Source: Holdemanella porci (GTDB taxonomy: Bacteria; Bacillota_I; Bacilli_A; Erysipelotrichales; Erysipelotrichaceae). From it: a DNA stretch of 33,002 bases. The translations under genes and the position numbers were made by a program. The stretch spans positions 1 through 33,002 of the forward strand of contig NZ_JAHQVB010000019.1 of assembly GCF_019052655.1 (NCBI RefSeq). The letters are read 5' to 3'. Of the stretch, positions 23,214-32,304 are shown one piece after another. The notes below the pieces were generated by a model. The model ran no database searches and had not been told where the DNA came from. It was given only the letters and a program-made list of their open reading frames with translations. Position 1 is the first letter of the stretch, and each line of letters opens with the position of its first letter.

Positions 23214-24034
23214 TGCCGGAAGCACCAGAAGTACAAACCGTATTAAGTACGTTGGAAACACAAATTAAAGATGTTTCAATTGAAGATGTATTGATATATT
23301 ATCCTAAGATTATTGATAATGTAGAAGTAGAAACTTTTAAAAATCAATTAATTGGGCAAACATTCCATTCATTTAATCGACTTGGAAAATATTTGATTTT
23401 TGGTCTGGATGACTATGATCTAGTTGTTCACTTAAGAATGGAAGGTAAATTTTATCTTTATAATATGCTTTGTGAGAATAAACATATTCATATAGTGTTT
23501 AAATTAAATAGTGGAACCTATATGTCGTATCATGATACAAGAAAATTTGGAAGAATGTATTTGTATCCTAAAAAAGAAGATATTCATGCATATCCTTGTT
23601 TTAAAAATGTTGGATATGATTATATGGATGAAAGAGTGAATGGAATGTATTTCTATACCTGTGTTCATTCGTTAAAACGAAATTTGAAATCCTGCCTGTT
23701 AGATCAATCGATTATGGCAGGTGTTGGAAATATTTATGCGGATGAGATATGTTTTGCCTCAGGATTAGATCCAAGAAGCCGTGCCTCAAAGCTTTCAAAG
23801 AAAGATTGTGAGAAAATAGTTTTTCAGACAAAGCGAATCTTGCAGGGAGCTACACGTTTTGGCGGAACAACCATTCGTTCTTATACCTCAAGTTTAGGGG
23901 TAACGGGACGTTTTCAACTCTATTTGAATGTACATGATCAAACACAATGTAAAGTGTGTCATCATGCTATTAAAAAATTAACTGTATCACAAAGGGGGAC
24001 TTATCTATGTCCAAATTGTCAAAAAAGAAAGTAA
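23213..24034 (+). CDS. mutM: Formamidopyrimidine-DNA glycosylase
   Basis: A 273-residue base-excision repair enzyme that removes 8-oxoguanine and formamidopyrimidines and nicks the site. After Met removal the catalytic Pro and Glu are present in MPEAPEVQTV. The conserved Lys follows in RLGKYLIF, and the helix-two-turn-helix in DQSIMAGVGNIYADEICFASG. The C-terminal zinc finger has C246, C249, C266 and C269. The usual MPELPEV reads MPEAPEV here, a mild change. It overlaps polA by 1 nt and coaE by 28 nt. Confidence 0.95.
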   Translation: MPEAPEVQTVLSTLETQIKDVSIEDVLIYYPKIIDNVEVETFKNQLIGQTFHSFNRLGKYLIFGLDDYDLVVHLRMEGKFYLYNMLCENKHIHIVFKLNSGTYMSYHDTRKFGRMYLYPKKEDIHAYPCFKNVGYDYMDERVNGMYFYTCVHSLKRNLKSCLLDQSIMAGVGNIYADEICFASGLDPRSRASKLSKKDCEKIVFQTKRILQGATRFGGTTIRSYTSSLGVTGRFQLYLNVHDQTQCKVCHHAIKKLTVSQRGTYLCPNCQKRK

Positions 24035-24612
24035 TAGGAATCACTGGATCTATGGGTTCAGGAAAGAGTGAGATTTCTCGATATTTAAGAAAAAAATATC
24101 CTGTTTTAGATTGCGATCAGGTTAATGCGGATTTATTAAAAAAGGGAAATTTGGGTTATCAGAAATTAAATGATTTGCGTATTGTTGAATTGGATTCAAA
24201 TGGACAAATCATTAAGGAAAGTTTAGCTTCATATATGTTTTCTAAGGCAGAACATAGAAAACAAGTGGAAGCCATCTTGCATCCTTTGATTTTTGAACAG
24301 ATGCATAAATGGATTTATGAACAAGAGAGTTCGATTGTCTTTGTGGAAATGCCAATTTTATTTGAGATTTCTGCACAAGATCATTTTGACTCAATATGGT
24401 GCGTTGTGGCTGATTTAGATGTAGCCTTATCGCGCCTACAAACCTATCGCAATTTTACTAGGGAACAAGCTTTGGCAAGACTTGTATCACAGATGAATCC
24501 GGAAGAGAAGATGGCAAAAAGTGATATTGTACTGCAAAATAATGGTACGGTAGAACAGTTGCATAAACAAATAGAAGAAGCATTAAAAGAGGAGAAGGTA
24601 CATGGCGATTGA
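24007..24612 (+). CDS. coaE: Dephospho-CoA kinase
   Basis: A 201-residue P-loop kinase for the last step of coenzyme A synthesis. The P-loop is GSMGSGKS (residues 14-21), followed by the DCDQVNADLL segment that binds dephospho-CoA and HPLIFEQM and VEMPILFE typical of CoaE. The ATG lies inside the end of mutM after AAAGGGGGA, so translation is likely coupled. polA-mutM-coaE is a common order in Firmicutes. It overlaps dnaB by 11 nt. Confidence 0.94.
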   Translation: MSKLSKKKVIGITGSMGSGKSEISRYLRKKYPVLDCDQVNADLLKKGNLGYQKLNDLRIVELDSNGQIIKESLASYMFSKAEHRKQVEAILHPLIFEQMHKWIYEQESSIVFVEMPILFEISAQDHFDSIWCVVADLDVALSRLQTYRNFTREQALARLVSQMNPEEKMAKSDIVLQNNGTVEQLHKQIEEALKEEKVHGD

Positions 24613-25735
24613 AGTGCGTTGCATAGAACATTTATCTGTTGAACAAAGACAATCTTTGCATTTGTTGTATGGTCCTTTGATGGGGAAAAGTTCAATTTGT
24701 CTATATGAATTTTTAGGTTCTATTCAAAATTCTGTTGAATTAGAAGACGTATATTTACTGTTGAATATAAATGCTTCACAATTTGATAAGGCACGAAATT
24801 ATTTAGAGCAATATCATTTAATTGAAACCTATGTTCATGAAGATGACATGTTGATTTTATTGTATGCTCCATTATTACCAGATAAATTTTTATGTCACGA
24901 TACGTATTCAAGATTGTATTTGGCAAGTGTAGGATCAAAGTGTTTTGATAAAATAAAGGCAATGCTTCATAAAGATAAGACGATTTCTTCTGTATATACC
25001 AAAGTAGAAAGTTCTTTGGATGTTTCAATTTTAGATTCGTGGAACGAATCTAAAGAGATTGCGTACGAAAAGGTGAAACCGACAATCAACCAAAAATATA
25101 ATTTTGATTTTGCAACACTCTTCAAAGGGATGGATCGTGTTTTTCCGGTACGTTATCGAACTAATGAAAATTTAGATCGTATTGCACAGATGGCACAAAT
25201 ATATGGAATTGATGCCAAAGATATGCGTAGATACGTGCAAAGAAGTATTAATCCTTCAACACATGTATTTGATTTGGACAAATTAAAAGAGATGGTTATG
25301 CGTAATCGTAAGGTTATGGAAACAAGTAAAGATCCATATCAGATGCCACCTGTTAAATTTTTGCAGAATAAACAAAATGGTATTCCTGTTGTGAAATCGG
25401 ATCAGGCATTGATTGAACGTTTATGCACACAATTCCAGCTTTCAGTTGAAGTTGTGAATACTTTGATTGAATATACTTTACATCAAACACATCAACAATT
25501 TTCTCGAAATTACGTTGAAAAAGTTGCGGCAAGCTGGGTTCGCCTGGGCGTGGATTCTAGGAAGAAAGCATTGGAAATTATCAACCAAGCGCCAACAGAA
25601 AATAAAAGAGAGAAAAAAGAAGAAAAGGTTGTACTTGATGAGAAGTTCTATACGCAAAAGGAAGAAAAATCAGATACGCAAATCCAACAGGAGATGTTAG
25701 AACTTCAAAAGATGTTGAAAGAAGGTAAGTTGTAG
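24602..25735 (+). CDS. dnaB: Replication initiation and membrane attachment protein (Bacillus-type DnaB)
   Basis: A 377-residue primosomal protein related to Bacillus DnaB, which loads the replicative helicase together with DnaI; it is not the helicase itself. The N-terminal half is winged-helix-like (LSVEQRQSLHLLYGPLMG). The C-terminal DnaB_2/DnaD-like segment reads VEVVNTLIEYTLHQ, then YVEKVAASWVRLGV. A charged Lys/Glu-rich linker and tail end the protein. Its TAG overlaps the dnaI GTG start by 1 nt. Call rests on weak sequence plus strong context. Confidence 0.85.
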   Translation: MAIEVRCIEHLSVEQRQSLHLLYGPLMGKSSICLYEFLGSIQNSVELEDVYLLLNINASQFDKARNYLEQYHLIETYVHEDDMLILLYAPLLPDKFLCHDTYSRLYLASVGSKCFDKIKAMLHKDKTISSVYTKVESSLDVSILDSWNESKEIAYEKVKPTINQKYNFDFATLFKGMDRVFPVRYRTNENLDRIAQMAQIYGIDAKDMRRYVQRSINPSTHVFDLDKLKEMVMRNRKVMETSKDPYQMPPVKFLQNKQNGIPVVKSDQALIERLCTQFQLSVEVVNTLIEYTLHQTHQQFSRNYVEKVAASWVRLGVDSRKKALEIINQAPTENKREKKEEKVVLDEKFYTQKEEKSDTQIQQEMLELQKMLKEGKL

Positions 25736-26637
25736 TGAATTTAAATATTAAACTTTCAGAAGAGCAAATGATGGAAAGACAAAAGAATATTGCTCGTTTA
25801 AAAGAGAATGAATGGATTCAAATATTTCTTGAACAGAATCATTTAGATGCATCTTTTGTAGAAGAAAATAGTGGCGTTTTGTTGCAGTGGATCAAGAGTG
25901 TGAGCGCATGTAGAAACTGTAAAGGATTGGATTATTGTGTACAGAAGATTCGTGGTAAAGCTACAAAATTAAAAATTGACGATTCTGGTTTCTTGAATGA
26001 ATATTATGCTTCTTGTCAGTATGAACAAAAAAGAGATCAGCAATTGGCTCATCAAAGTAAATTTCGCTTTTCTCATATGTCTTTAAATGATTATTTAATC
26101 GATTTAAATGATGCCTGCTTTTTAAGTGCTGCCAAAGAAAAAGATTATATGACAGCTTATACCCAAAGTGTGAGTAGTATACCACTAAATCAAGGTGTGT
26201 ATTTATATGGAAATCCAGGGACTGGAAAGTCTTATTTAATGAAAGGAATCTGTAATTACTATGCCAAAAATAATAAGAGTGTTTCTTTTGTACAGGTTCC
26301 ATTATTAATTCAGGAATTGAAACAGTTTATGACAGATAATGAATATCGTCAAAGAGTGATGAACCATTTACGCTACAGTGATGTTTTGGTTTTAGATGAT
26401 ATTGGAGCTGAAAGTATTACGCAATGGACGCGAGATGAAATCTTACTTCCTGTTTTAGATGAGCGTATGAATAAAGGAATGAAAACATACTTTACATCAA
26501 ATTATTCAATGGAAGAATTAGAACAGCAGTATCGTCTTGTGAATAAACCGAATAATACAATTGCGAGTCTAAGAATTCTAGAAAGAATTCGTACTTTGTC
26601 CAAACCTGTTGAATTATCCGGAAAATCACGTCGTTAG
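25735..26637 (+). CDS. dnaI: Primosomal helicase loader DnaI
   Basis: A 300-residue AAA+ ATPase that loads the replicative helicase. The N-terminal helicase-binding region has a Cys cluster (CRNCKGLDYC, then a later Cys), as in DnaI, probably binding zinc. The ATPase core has Walker A GNPGTGKSYL (about 160-169), Walker B VLVLDDIGAES, a sensor segment TYFTSNYSMEEL and a C-terminal arginine-rich helix RILERIRTL. The start is GTG at 25735, overlapping the dnaB stop (TAGTG). Last gene of the operon. Confidence 0.92.
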   Translation: MNLNIKLSEEQMMERQKNIARLKENEWIQIFLEQNHLDASFVEENSGVLLQWIKSVSACRNCKGLDYCVQKIRGKATKLKIDDSGFLNEYYASCQYEQKRDQQLAHQSKFRFSHMSLNDYLIDLNDACFLSAAKEKDYMTAYTQSVSSIPLNQGVYLYGNPGTGKSYLMKGICNYYAKNNKSVSFVQVPLLIQELKQFMTDNEYRQRVMNHLRYSDVLVLDDIGAESITQWTRDEILLPVLDERMNKGMKTYFTSNYSMEELEQQYRLVNKPNNTIASLRILERIRTLSKPVELSGKSRR

Positions 26638-26650
26638 TTAATAATTTCAC

Positions 26651-26679
26651 TTTTCAAATTAGGCGTTATGGAGTAGAAT
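26651..26679 (+). promoter_or_regulatory. Possible fba promoter
   Basis: TAGAAT (26674-26679) lies 17 bp after TTTTCA (26651-26656). The -35 is poor, so this is tentative. Confidence 0.4.
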
Positions 26680-26715
26680 AGTTATGACAGAAATGTTTAA
26701 AGGAGGAATAGAGTA

Positions 26716-27585
26716 ATGTTAGTATCTGCTACTGAAATGATCAACAAAGCTCACGAAGGGCACTATGCGATTGGTGCTTTCAACATCAATAACTTGGAAT
26801 GGACAAAAGCTATCTTAGCTGCTGCTGAAGAAGCTAAATCACCAGTTATGTTAGGAGTATCTGAAGGTGCTGCTAAATACATGTGTGGTTTCAAAACAGT
26901 TGCTGCTATGGTAAAAGAAATCCACGATGCAATGGGAATTACAGTTCCTGTAGCTTTACACTTGGACCACGGTTCATATGAAGGTGCAAAAGCTGCTATC
27001 GAAGCAGGATTTACTTCTGTAATGTTCGATGGTTCTCACTATGCATTTGAAGAAAACTTAGAAAAATCAAAAGAAATGATCGCCTTAGCACACTCAAAAG
27101 GATTATCAATTGAATGTGAAGTTGGTGGAATCGGTGGAGAAGAAGACGGTGTCGTATCTGCTGGTGAATTAGCTGACCCTGAAGAATGTAAAACTATCGC
27201 TGACTTAGGTGTAGACTTCTTAGCAGCTGGTATCGGAAATATCCACGGTAAATATCCTGCAAACTGGGCTGGATTAAACTTTGATCGTTTAGGAGAAATC
27301 CAAAACGCAACAAACGGAAAACCATTAGTATTACACGGTGGTTCAGGAATTCCTCGTGAACAAGTTCAAAAAGCTATCACATTAGGTGTTTCTAAAGTTA
27401 ACGTTAATACTGAATGTCAGTTAGTATTTGCTGAAGCAACTCGTAAATACATCGAAGCTGGAAAAGACCAAGAAGGAAAAGGATACGATCCACGTAAATT
27501 ATTAAAACCAGGTGCTGATGCAATCACAGCATTATGTAAAGAAATGATGGAAAACTTCTTTGGTTCTGCTGGAAAAGCTGAATAA
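26716..27585 (+). CDS. fba: Class II fructose-bisphosphate aldolase
   Basis: A 289-residue zinc-dependent glycolytic aldolase that splits fructose 1,6-bisphosphate. The proton-donor Asp and zinc His are in HLDHGSYE, further zinc ligands in ECEVGGIGGEED and GIGNIHGKYP and LHGGSGIP. The C-terminal NVNTECQLVF completes the active site. The ribosome binding site AAAGGAGG is strong and codon use is the most biased in the window, as expected for a highly expressed enzyme. It is followed by a strong terminator. Confidence 0.96.
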   Translation: MLVSATEMINKAHEGHYAIGAFNINNLEWTKAILAAAEEAKSPVMLGVSEGAAKYMCGFKTVAAMVKEIHDAMGITVPVALHLDHGSYEGAKAAIEAGFTSVMFDGSHYAFEENLEKSKEMIALAHSKGLSIECEVGGIGGEEDGVVSAGELADPEECKTIADLGVDFLAAGIGNIHGKYPANWAGLNFDRLGEIQNATNGKPLVLHGGSGIPREQVQKAITLGVSKVNVNTECQLVFAEATRKYIEAGKDQEGKGYDPRKLLKPGADAITALCKEMMENFFGSAGKAE

Positions 27586-27600
27586 TTAAAGTTTTTAAAT

Positions 27601-27624
27601 AAAGCAGGCTTTAAGCCTGCTTTT
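27601..27624 (+). terminator. Intrinsic terminator of fba
   Basis: AAAGCAGGC (27601-27609) pairs perfectly with GCCTGCTTT (27615-27623) around a 5-nt loop and merges with a T-run. Confidence 0.9.
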
Positions 27625-27647
27625 TGCATAATTTGGAGGGAAAATAC

Positions 27648-29501
27648 ATGAAGTCAGTTGAAATTAATGATTTATTGTCTTATCACTTTTATGGAAATTT
27701 AAAAGTGAAAGATGAAGTAAAAGTTTTTGTTGATGGAGTAGTAGCAGAAAAAGAAAATGCTTATGAATATACTTTAAAATGCGTAAAGGACGATAAAGTA
27801 TATGATTTAACTTCTTTTGGAAAAGAAGCAGGGTTTTATATCGAAAATGAAAATTCGGTTCTATTCTGTGGAAATCGTAAAAATATTGAAAAATCTACTT
27901 CTTTATATCGTTTATCATTAAATGGTGGAGAAGCCAAAGAAATTGCTCGCTTTGATAAACCAGGAATGAATGTTTTGGGATATTTAAACGAGAATACTTT
28001 GGTTTTGATGACTAAAGAAAAACTTGTTGAAGAAGAAAGTGATTATGAAGTGTTTGATGAGATTCCTTTCTATATGAATGGTCAGGGAATCACCAATAAA
28101 CATCGTACACATTTATATACATATGATTTAGACACAAAAGAACTTGTTTGTGTTACAGAAGGTACTTTTGATGTGTCAAACGCAAAGATTCATGATGGTG
28201 CTTTGTATTATACAGGACAAAATTGGACAAGAAAACAAGCTTTATATGAAAATCTTTATAAATATGATGGGTCTGTAAGTACAGTTGTAGATGCTAAGGA
28301 AAGAAGTATTCAAAGTTTTGATTTTGTGGATGGTAAATTGGTTCTTATCGCAAGCACACATGAAAAATATGGTTTGAATGAGAATCCAAAATTCTTTGAT
28401 CAAGACTTTAATTTAATTGCTGATTGGCAAGAATGTGTTGGAAACAGTGTAGGTACAGATTGTGCTTTAGTTGCAGGTAATGCGACTCTAGTAAATAAAG
28501 ATGCGTTATATTTTGTTTCTACGATCTATGATCACAATAATTTGTATAAATTAGAAAATGGAACTATTGAACTTGTATTTGAATGGCCAGGAACAATTCA
28601 ATCTTTCGCATTTGAAGATGACACATTATATTTTATTGGAGCTGATGTGGCAAGTCTTCAACAATTGTATAAAGTTGTAGATGGTAAAGCCGTTCAATTA
28701 TCTGATTTTAATAAAATGGAAGATACATATGTGGCAGATCCTGTAGAAGTTAATTTTAGTGAAGATTTAACAGGATGGGTATTATTGCCTAAAGATTATG
28801 ATGAAACAAAAAAATATCCGGCTATTTTAGATATTCATGGTGGACCTAAAACAGTATATGGAAAAGTGTTCTATCATGAAATGCAAGTGTGGGCAAGTAA
28901 GGGATACTTTGTATTCTTCTGTAATATTCATGGTTCAGATGGACGTGGCAACGAGTTTATGGACATTCGTGGAAAATATGGTACGATTGATTATGACGAA
29001 TTGATGCAGTTTACAGATAAAGTCTTAGAAACATATCCTCAAATTGATTCAAGCAGAGTTGGTGTAACTGGAGGAAGCTATGGTGGATTTATGACAAACT
29101 GGATCATTGGTCATACGGATCGTTTTGCGTGTGCTGCTAGTCAAAGAAGTATTGCCAACTGGATCTCATTCTCTCAGACAAGTGATATTGGACCATACTT
29201 TGCACAAGATCAACAATCTGCTACATATGATGAAAATCCAGAAAAATTGTGGTGGCATTCACCATTGAAATATGCACGTAATGTGAAAACACCAACATTG
29301 TTTATTCACTCTGATGAGGATTATCGTTGTCCACTTTGTGAAGGCCTACAAATGTTGAATGCTTTATTAGATCAGAATATTGAAGCTCGCATGTGCTTGT
29401 TCCATGGTGAAAATCATGATTTATCACGTACGGGACTTCCTCAACATCGTTTGCGTCGTTTAAATGAAATCACAAATTGGATGGAAAAACATTTAAAATA
29501 G
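27648..29501 (+). CDS. S9 family peptidase (prolyl oligopeptidase / acylaminoacyl-peptidase type)
   Basis: A 617-residue cytoplasmic serine peptidase without a signal peptide. The N-terminal two thirds read as repeated beta-strand blades (a beta-propeller that restricts access to short peptides). The C-terminal alpha/beta-hydrolase domain starts at ILDIHGGPKTVYG and has the catalytic triad S477 (GGSYGGFMTNW), D556 (HSDEDYRCP) and H590 (GENHDLSR). It should cleave small peptides. The ATG at 27648 has GGAGGGAA upstream; the earlier in-frame ATG at 27624 falls in the fba terminator. No clear promoter separates it from fba, so partial read-through is possible. Confidence 0.92.
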   Translation: MKSVEINDLLSYHFYGNLKVKDEVKVFVDGVVAEKENAYEYTLKCVKDDKVYDLTSFGKEAGFYIENENSVLFCGNRKNIEKSTSLYRLSLNGGEAKEIARFDKPGMNVLGYLNENTLVLMTKEKLVEEESDYEVFDEIPFYMNGQGITNKHRTHLYTYDLDTKELVCVTEGTFDVSNAKIHDGALYYTGQNWTRKQALYENLYKYDGSVSTVVDAKERSIQSFDFVDGKLVLIASTHEKYGLNENPKFFDQDFNLIADWQECVGNSVGTDCALVAGNATLVNKDALYFVSTIYDHNNLYKLENGTIELVFEWPGTIQSFAFEDDTLYFIGADVASLQQLYKVVDGKAVQLSDFNKMEDTYVADPVEVNFSEDLTGWVLLPKDYDETKKYPAILDIHGGPKTVYGKVFYHEMQVWASKGYFVFFCNIHGSDGRGNEFMDIRGKYGTIDYDELMQFTDKVLETYPQIDSSRVGVTGGSYGGFMTNWIIGHTDRFACAASQRSIANWISFSQTSDIGPYFAQDQQSATYDENPEKLWWHSPLKYARNVKTPTLFIHSDEDYRCPLCEGLQMLNALLDQNIEARMCLFHGENHDLSRTGLPQHRLRRLNEITNWMEKHLK

Positions 29502-29529
29502 ATGGCTTTTGGAATTTACAATATTTTTC

Positions 29530-29558
29530 TAGATTATCCGGATTGAATAGGCTATAAT
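29530..29558 (+). promoter_or_regulatory. murA promoter
   Basis: A perfect TATAAT (29553-29558) lies 17 bp after a weak -35 TAGATT (29530-29535). The leader carries GGGGGAA before the ATG. Confidence 0.65.
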
Positions 29559-29591
29559 AGATAGGCATTACCTTGAAATGGGGGAAAATGA

Positions 29592-30860
29592 ATGGAAAAA
29601 GTCATTAAAATTGAAGGTGGACATGATTTAAATGGAACAGTACGTATTAGTGGTTCAAAGAATGCGACTGTGGCTTTAATTCCAGCATGTGTTTTAGGAA
29701 ATGAGCCGGTTACAATTTATGGTGTACCTAATATTTCAGATGTACAGTCTTTGATCGTTTTATTAAATGAACTTGGTGTTTATGTTGAAAAACGAGATGA
29801 AGAAACATTATATATAGATCCTACTCATATGGAAAATATTCCTATGGTATCTAAGGCTGTTTCAAAATTAAGAGCAAGCTACTACTTTATGGGAGCTTTG
29901 TTAGGAAAATTTGGTCATGCAGAAATTAAGATGCCTGGTGGATGTTACTTGGGTCCTAGACCTATTGATTTGCACTTAAAAGGGTTTGAGGCTTTGGGTG
30001 CAAATATTCAATATGAAAATGGATGTTATATATTGGATGCGAAAGAATTAAAAGGAACAAATATTTTCTTAGATATTTCGAGTGTAGGAGCTACAATCAA
30101 CATTATGATGGCAGCTGTTTACGCAAAAGGTAGAACGGTTATTGAAAATGCCGCGCGTGAGCCTGAAATTATTGATATCGCAACATTATTAAATAAAATG
30201 GGTGCTAGAATTCATGGTATGGGGACAAGTACTCTTGTGATTGATGGTGTTGAATATTTAAAAGGCTGTATTCATGAAATCATTCCAGATCGTATTGAAG
30301 CAGCAACTTATGTGATTATGGCAGCTGCTATAGCCAATGACATGCGCATCGAAAATATTATTCCTCAACACTTGGAAGCCATTGTTATGAAACTTCAAGA
30401 AGTGGGAATCAATATGGAAGTTGGTTCGGATTTTATTCATGTATTTAAAACAGATAAACCTTTGAAACGTACAGAAATCTTGACAAAACCATATCCAGGC
30501 TTTGCCACAGATGTTCAACAACCATTTACTGTATTATTAACACAATGTGAAGGCCAATCTGTAGTAACAGAAACAATTTATACAGAACGTTTCAAACATT
30601 GTGCAGAGTTAAATAAGATGGGTGCTGACATTGATGTACACACACCAAGTGCGTTTATCAACGGAAAGACAAAGTTACATGGTTCTAAAGTAACTGCAAC
30701 AGATCTTCGTTGTGGTGCTGGACTTGTCATCGCAGCTTTAATGGCTGATGGTGTGACAGAAATCCATGATATTTATCATATTGATCGTGGTTATGATAAC
30801 TTGGACGGAAAGTTAGCTCATTTAGGAGCCAAAATGTGGCGTGAAGAGGTAGAAGATTAA
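29592..30860 (+). CDS. murA: UDP-N-acetylglucosamine 1-carboxyvinyltransferase
   Basis: A 422-residue enzyme of the first committed step of peptidoglycan synthesis, transferring enolpyruvate from PEP to UDP-GlcNAc. SGSKNA contains the catalytic Lys23 and Asn24, and the catalytic loop Cys is C118 in MPGGCYLGPRP. That cysteine is the residue alkylated by fosfomycin, so the enzyme should be sensitive. EATYVIMAAA and PGFATDVQQPF are further conserved segments. Firmicutes often have two copies (MurA and MurZ); which one this is cannot be told here. It ends in a terminator whose loop contains the promoter of the next gene. Confidence 0.96.
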   Translation: MEKVIKIEGGHDLNGTVRISGSKNATVALIPACVLGNEPVTIYGVPNISDVQSLIVLLNELGVYVEKRDEETLYIDPTHMENIPMVSKAVSKLRASYYFMGALLGKFGHAEIKMPGGCYLGPRPIDLHLKGFEALGANIQYENGCYILDAKELKGTNIFLDISSVGATINIMMAAVYAKGRTVIENAAREPEIIDIATLLNKMGARIHGMGTSTLVIDGVEYLKGCIHEIIPDRIEAATYVIMAAAIANDMRIENIIPQHLEAIVMKLQEVGINMEVGSDFIHVFKTDKPLKRTEILTKPYPGFATDVQQPFTVLLTQCEGQSVVTETIYTERFKHCAELNKMGADIDVHTPSAFINGKTKLHGSKVTATDLRCGAGLVIAALMADGVTEIHDIYHIDRGYDNLDGKLAHLGAKMWREEVED

Positions 30861-30888
30861 AAGGTGTATGGTGACATACATCTTTTTT
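30861..30888 (+). terminator. Intrinsic terminator of murA
   Basis: AAGGTGTATG (30861-30870) pairs with CATACATCTT (30875-30884) with one G-U pair around a GTGA loop, running into six T. The hairpin overlaps the MATE promoter. Confidence 0.82.
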
Positions 30889-30899
30889 CTTTGTATAAT
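30871..30899 (+). promoter_or_regulatory. Promoter of the MATE gene, inside the murA terminator; apparently leaderless
   Basis: GTGACA (30871-30876), a 17-bp spacer and a perfect TATAAT (30894-30899). The -35 box occupies the loop and start of the right arm of the murA terminator. Only six bases (CATCTT) separate the -10 box from the ATG at 30906. Confidence 0.72.
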
Positions 30900-30905
30900 C
30901 ATCTT

Positions 30906-32273
30906 ATGAACATGATGGAAATAACGGCGCAGATGCGCGAAAATAAAAAAATAGAATTCAAAGATCAATTAAAAATCGTCATTTTATTATCTGTACCTGC
31001 AATATTAGAACAATTAGTTGGAACGGCCATGAGTTATATTGATACAGCTATGGTTGGATCACTAGGTTATAAGGCTACGGCAGCCATTGGTGTTGTTGCC
31101 AGTACAACATGGCTTTTTGGAGGAATTTGTACAGCTGCGGTATTAGGTTTTTCAGTGCAGGTAGCTCAATATTTAGGGGCTGGTAAAAATAAATTGGCAA
31201 GACAGGTAGTATGTCAGTCGATTCTCTTTAATATCATCTTTGGTTTATGTATGGCATTGGTTGTGGTAGCATCCAGTTTTTATTTGCCAAAATTATTGGG
31301 AGCAGACCCATCAATTTGTAGAGATGCCACTTTATATTTGGCAATAGTAGGTGCTTTTGTTCCATTTAATATGATGGCGATGTTACATTCAGGAATGTTA
31401 AGATGTTCAGGGAATGCCGTGCTTCCAAGTCTTATGAATATTTCAATGTGTGTATTTGATGTTATTTTTAACTATTTCTTTATTTATATACTAAATTTAG
31501 GTGTTGCCGGAGCTGCACTAGGAACGGGAATGGCGCAATTGGTTGTAGGCTTTATCTTAATGTATATTGTAGTCAAAAAGGAAAAATCATTACGACTTCT
31601 AGGTGATGAATCGTGGAAATTTGATAAAGATATCTTGAAGAATGTAGTGAATCTTTCAATTCCAGCAGGTCTTGAAAGAGTGACACTATCCTTAGCTCAA
31701 GTTGTGATGACGGGTGTCGTTTCAGGAATGGGTGCAATCAGTGTGGCTATTAATTATGTGGCTGTTTCAGCAGAAGGATTATGTTATTTGCCAGCTTATG
31801 GAATTGGTGGTGCTGCAACTACATTGGTTGGACAAAGTATTGGGGCCAATCGAAAGGATATGGCAAAACGATTTGCGTATTTAACAACCTTATTATCTTT
31901 TGTTCTAGTGATATTTATGAGTGTTATCATGTTTGTGTTTGCCCCATTTTTGGCTTCAACACTAACGAATAGTCAAGGAGTTATTGATGGAGCTAGTGAG
32001 TGCTTAAGAATTGTTTCTTTTTCTGAACCATTATTTGCGATTAGTATTGTAGTAATGGGGGCATTACGTGGGGCTGGAGATAGTAAACGTCCTTTTATTC
32101 TAAATGCGTTGAGCATGTGGGGAATGCGTGTTTTACCAATTATTATTTTCACAAAGCGATATGGTGTTATTGGTGTATGGGCTACAATGACTTTCGAACT
32201 GGTATTTAGAGGTATTATATTCTTGATCCGTATGGTTCGAGGTAAGTGGTTAGATCAAAATTCAGTTAAATAA
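30906..32273 (+). CDS. MATE family efflux transporter
   Basis: A 455-residue membrane protein with about twelve hydrophobic segments in two related halves, the MATE fold. It exports drugs or metabolites using a sodium or proton gradient. Typical segments are SVPAILEQLVGTAMSYIDT at the start of the first half, GAFVPFNMMAMLHSGMLRCSG, and in the second half LSIPAGLERVTLSLAQVVMT and VMGALRGAGDSKRPF. The start is probably the ATG at 30906: an in-frame GTG at 30864 has an AAGG-like site but lies upstream of the promoter, inside the murA terminator. Nearby ATGs at 30912 and 30915 are alternatives. Substrate unknown. Confidence 0.9.
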   Translation: MNMMEITAQMRENKKIEFKDQLKIVILLSVPAILEQLVGTAMSYIDTAMVGSLGYKATAAIGVVASTTWLFGGICTAAVLGFSVQVAQYLGAGKNKLARQVVCQSILFNIIFGLCMALVVVASSFYLPKLLGADPSICRDATLYLAIVGAFVPFNMMAMLHSGMLRCSGNAVLPSLMNISMCVFDVIFNYFFIYILNLGVAGAALGTGMAQLVVGFILMYIVVKKEKSLRLLGDESWKFDKDILKNVVNLSIPAGLERVTLSLAQVVMTGVVSGMGAISVAINYVAVSAEGLCYLPAYGIGGAATTLVGQSIGANRKDMAKRFAYLTTLLSFVLVIFMSVIMFVFAPFLASTLTNSQGVIDGASECLRIVSFSEPLFAISIVVMGALRGAGDSKRPFILNALSMWGMRVLPIIIFTKRYGVIGVWATMTFELVFRGIIFLIRMVRGKWLDQNSVK

Positions 32274-32303
32274 AAAAATTGAGTGGAAAATTCCACTCAT
32301 TTT
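32272..32303. terminator. Bidirectional terminator between the MATE gene and the zinc-ribbon gene
   Basis: GAGTGGAA (32281-32288) pairs perfectly with TTCCACTC (32291-32298; a pair or two must open for the loop). Seven A residues precede the stem and ATTTTC follows it, so it serves the minus-strand gene strongly and the MATE gene on the plus strand. Confidence 0.83.
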
Positions 32304-32304
32304 C

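Noticed and set aside
30864..30905. GTG start for the MATE transporter with an AAGG-like site
   Set aside because: It lies inside the murA terminator and upstream of the gene's own promoter, and it adds residues with no family counterpart. Read-through transcripts could use it, so it is not fully excluded.
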